From Bacteroidota bacterium (GTDB taxonomy: Bacteria; Bacteroidota; Rhodothermia; Rhodothermales; Bin80), in contig JAPPNA010000041.1 of the NCBI GenBank assembly GCA_028873925.1, positions 1 to 45,552 on the forward strand: a stretch of 45,552 nucleotides of DNA, given 5' to 3'. Below the pieces are notes generated by a model. The model was not told where the DNA came from and ran no database searches. It saw nothing but the letters and a program-made list of their open reading frames with translations. Positions 43,570 to 45,552 of the stretch are shown one piece after another. The stretch's first letter is position 1; every line of letters starts with the position of its first letter. The translations under genes were made by a program, and so were the position numbers.

Positions 43570-43680
43570 GCTGCGCTGGCCGGGATGCGGACAGGTTCCG
43601 CGGGGCCAAATGCTCGTGCGGAATCGTTCATGGCCACCCTGAAGCCCATTCTCCTGCGGATCACTCCGATCTTCTGGCCG
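43570..43680 (+). pseudogene. IS3-type transposase fragment (possible)
   Basis: A short stretch reads RTGSAGPNARAESFMATLK, which closely follows the conserved integrase-core block of IS3-family OrfB proteins (S-x-x-G-N/S-x-Y-D-N-A-x-A-E-S-F-x-x-T-L-K), including the catalytic Glu. In an adjacent frame PADHSDLLAGYEACGVPHNL may continue it. Nothing else of the element is visible. Confidence 0.45.
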
Positions 43681-43689
43681 GGTACGAGG

Positions 43690-43985
43690 CGTGTGGAGTT
43701 CCGCACAATCTCGCGCGAAAACAGCGTCCGGCTGCCGTGTGGTGAGCAAAATACTCTAGGTCGCGTTTAAGCGAGCAGAACTTCGCGTCAACAGTCCGCC
43801 GCATCCTTTCACAAAGCGGCAGTTGCCGTGCGAAAAACGAAGTTTTCTTCATCATGGACCGGAACCGGAGGTCCCAATCTACTGATCCGCTTGAGAAACT
43901 GAATGAATCTGATTCGAGCGCGGCGTTTGTACGCTGGTGCGGTAGTTACATCCATGTGGGTGCAGCCCGCTTTTTGTGCCCGTCA
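43690..43985 (-). pseudogene. Degenerate copy of the 5' end of the gcvT-like gene and its upstream region
   Basis: On the minus strand from ATG pair 43855/43852 the frame reads MMKKTSFFARQLPLCERMRR, then SLKRDLEYFAHHTAAG. This aligns with MMLKSPFFPRQLPLCESMRW and LLKHDLEYFALRTAAG of the gcvT-like gene. About 17 bp are missing between the two blocks, and after TAAG the frame decays. Upstream DNA (43857-43985) also resembles that upstream of the intact gene. Both copies have the same orientation, so they form direct repeats around the broken peptidase gene. Confidence 0.75.
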
Positions 43986-44178
43986 ACACAATCAGACAGC
44001 TTGCATCCGGGGTGGAACACGCCTATTTTTGGTGATCGGACTGCCTCGACCGTTTCAGACTCCCCACTCAAGTCCGGCAGTAAATTATACTCGGGTGATT
44101 GCAGCTTTGTGGCTGAGTAAATTTCCATGTTGATGGCAGCGGCTGAATCGCTTAGAATGCACGGGCCTTGAGAAAGCG
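43986..44178. other. Upstream region of the repeat-protein gene
   Basis: No gene was recognised. The only start-associated signal is a purine-rich GAGAAAG five to eleven bases before ATG 44179, which could act as a weak ribosome-binding site. Confidence 0.4.
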
Positions 44179-45552
44179 ATGAACACCTTGGTGCACCTTG
44201 TTCAAAGGTCCTTGGAGGTCCTGCTGAGCCGCGGCTTCCGCAGGGGATTGCTGCCACTGTTCTTGCTGGGAGCGGTGCTGGCATCCCCTGCTGCGGCGCA
44301 AACCCGCGGGATAGTGCTGTCGCCATCATCTCTGGAGTTGTCCGAGAGAGGCACCGCGAGTTATTCAGTGCGACTGGCGACGTTGCCATCGGCGACCGTA
44401 ACGGTGACAATCACGCTCCCGCAAGGAACGGTCCTGACGCTGAACAGGTCGAGCCTAATGTTCACGACCTCGAACTGGTCAGTGCCGCAGACAGTGACGG
44501 TGACGGCCGGGTCGATCCATCAAGGGGAATGGGGCAGGGAAACGTTGATGCATAGCGCGGCCGGGGGAAACTACAATCAAGTAACAGCCAGCTTTCAGGT
44601 GTCAATTTACAACATCGATCATTCCCTCACGGTGCGGGTGCAGGGTGGCAATGAAGTTTTGGAAGGGGGGAGTACCGAGCACAATGTGTCGCTGTCGGGC
44701 CCGGTCCCGGCTTCAACGACGGTGGATGTTACAGGCTGGGAAGGAACGGACGTAACAGTGGACAACGCGGCCCTGATATTTACGACATCGAACTGGTCTG
44801 AGCCGCAGACGGTGACAATTACCGCGGATGAGGACGACGATGCCTCCAACGACAGACTTAGCTTGAAATACCAATCTCGAATTGGCGCACAGGAATACGG
44901 AAATATCACCCTATCTATGACGGTGCGCGACGACGAAGAACTCGCGGTTGCGATCGGCGGGGTGCCCGCGAAGATCAATTCCACCACGGCCCTTAGCGTG
45001 AGATTCACTTTCTCGGAGGCCGTGACGGGCTTTGAGACTGGCGATGTCAACATCTCCGGCGGCACCCGGGGCGCGTTTGCTGGCAGCGGCACCACCTACA
45101 CGCTGGCGGTCACCCCGACCAGCGGGTCCAATGTTACCGTTGAGGTGGCGGCCAACTCGGCGACCCTCGGCGGAGGTAATACGGGTCCATCCAGCGCGGT
45201 TTCGGCTATGGCCACCTGGGATGCGGCGGCCCCGACGGTGAGCATCAACGATGTACCGGCCAAGATCAATTCTAAGACCCCGTTCACCGCGGAGTTTGAA
45301 TTTTCAGAGGCCGTGACCGGGTTCGTCATCGGGGACGTGACCGTCACCGGCGGCACCCGGGGCGCGTTTGCCGGCAGCGGCACCACCTACACGCTGGCGG
45401 TCACCCCGACCGGCGGGGCCGATGTGGTCGTTACCGTGGCGGCGGATGCCGCGACCGATGGCCTCAACACCGGCCCGGCCAGCGAGGTTTCGGCTACGGC
45501 CACCTGGGATGCGGCGGCCCCGACGGTGAGCATCAACGATGTACCGGCCAAG
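44179..45552 (+). CDS. Large secreted Ig-like repeat protein (adhesin-type), partial at the window end
   Basis: The frame opens at ATG 44179 and stays open for all 458 codons to the window edge. The signal peptide is RRGLLPLFLLGAVLASPAAA followed by QT. Two domains of about 100 residues with the text SSLMFTTSNWSVPQTVTVTA and AALIFTTSNWSEPQTVTITA come next. Then tandem bacterial Ig-like (Big_12-type) repeats begin, carrying VPAKINS, FTFSEAVTGFETGDVNISGG, TRGAFAGSGTTYTLAVTPT and TWDAAAPTVSIND. The repeat period is 291 bp then 288 bp, with high DNA identity between units, suggesting a long array beyond the window. It is likely a surface adhesin or matrix protein. A T9SS sorting domain would be expected at the unseen C-terminus. 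Confidence 0.85.
   Translation, partial: MNTLVHLVQRSLEVLLSRGFRRGLLPLFLLGAVLASPAAAQTRGIVLSPSSLELSERGTASYSVRLATLPSATVTVTITLPQGTVLTLNRSSLMFTTSNWSVPQTVTVTAGSIHQGEWGRETLMHSAAGGNYNQVTASFQVSIYNIDHSLTVRVQGGNEVLEGGSTEHNVSLSGPVPASTTVDVTGWEGTDVTVDNAALIFTTSNWSEPQTVTITADEDDDASNDRLSLKYQSRIGAQEYGNITLSMTVRDDEELAVAIGGVPAKINSTTALSVRFTFSEAVTGFETGDVNISGGTRGAFAGSGTTYTLAVTPTSGSNVTVEVAANSATLGGGNTGPSSAVSAMATWDAAAPTVSINDVPAKINSKTPFTAEFEFSEAVTGFVIGDVTVTGGTRGAFAGSGTTYTLAVTPTGGADVVVTVAADAATDGLNTGPASEVSATATWDAAAPTVSINDVPAK
44962..45552 (+). repeat. Tandem Ig-like coding repeats, period 288-291 bp
   Basis: The GTNCC-CG-AAGATCAATTC motif recurs at 44962 and 45253, and again at 45541 where the window cuts it. ACCCGGGGCGCGTTTGC and TGGGATGCGGCGGCCCCGAC are shared between units. 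Such nearly identical units are prone to copy-number change and to assembly collapse. Confidence 0.8.

Overview
This is a moderately GC-rich bacterial window, most consistent with an uncultured member of the Rhodothermota/Balneolota side of the Bacteroidota-Chlorobi group. The evidence is indirect. Three gene products or remnants end in a type IX secretion (T9SS) type-A C-terminal sorting domain (YPNP start, SGVYFxRL near the end). There is also a carboxypeptidase-regulatory TonB receptor followed by a lipoprotein gene of DUF4249 style. Shine-Dalgarno sites are weak or absent. The PSCyt1/DUF1549/DUF1553/DUF1501 genes recall Planctomycetes but are also known from Rhodothermota. No rRNA, tRNA or CRISPR array was seen.

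Layout. (1) 168-11783, minus strand: a tightly coupled five-gene operon alternating three lipoproteins (PSCyt1-DUF1549-[LamG]-DUF1553) with two Tat-exported DUF1501 proteins. (2) 12029-21500: an accessory zone. It holds two direct copies of a 1065-aa nuclease-methyltransferase restriction-modification gene, identical over about 3475 bp at an offset of exactly 4567 bp. A diverged repeat carrying a dead vapBC toxin-antitoxin module separates them, followed by remnants of IS256, DruA/DUF4338 and IS1634 transposases. (3) 22014-24932, plus strand: an intact subtilisin-like T9SS peptidase. (4) 25086-26269: a second, fuller copy of the vapBC-remnant repeat. (5) 26273-31206, minus strand: TonB receptor, partner lipoprotein, family 2 glycosyltransferase and ilvE. 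(6) 31284-31520: a small membrane protein. (7) 31526-39446, minus strand: a compact run of GcvT-like protein, two PYROXD2/CrtI-like flavoproteins, an HtrA protease, a beta-propeller lipoprotein and a ChlI/MoxR-type AAA ATPase. (8) 40091-43427: one ancestral peptidase-LRR-Ig-T9SS gene broken by a one-base insertion and an amber codon. It is bracketed by the real gcvT-like 5' end and a degenerate second copy of that end. (9) 44179-end: the start of a large secreted repeat protein that runs off the window.

The window is a set of conserved cell-envelope and secretion operons interrupted by a recombination-prone accessory region. The most interesting signals are the homogenised restriction-modification duplication, the two dead vapBC repeats that show how the region rearranged, the broken peptidase-LRR gene inside a gcvT-derived direct repeat, and the ATPase whose conserved N-terminus has no ordinary start codon. 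I did not find a clearly new defence or biosynthetic system. The best candidates for uncharacterised function are the five-gene PSCyt1/DUF1501 operon and the GcvT-flavoprotein triad.
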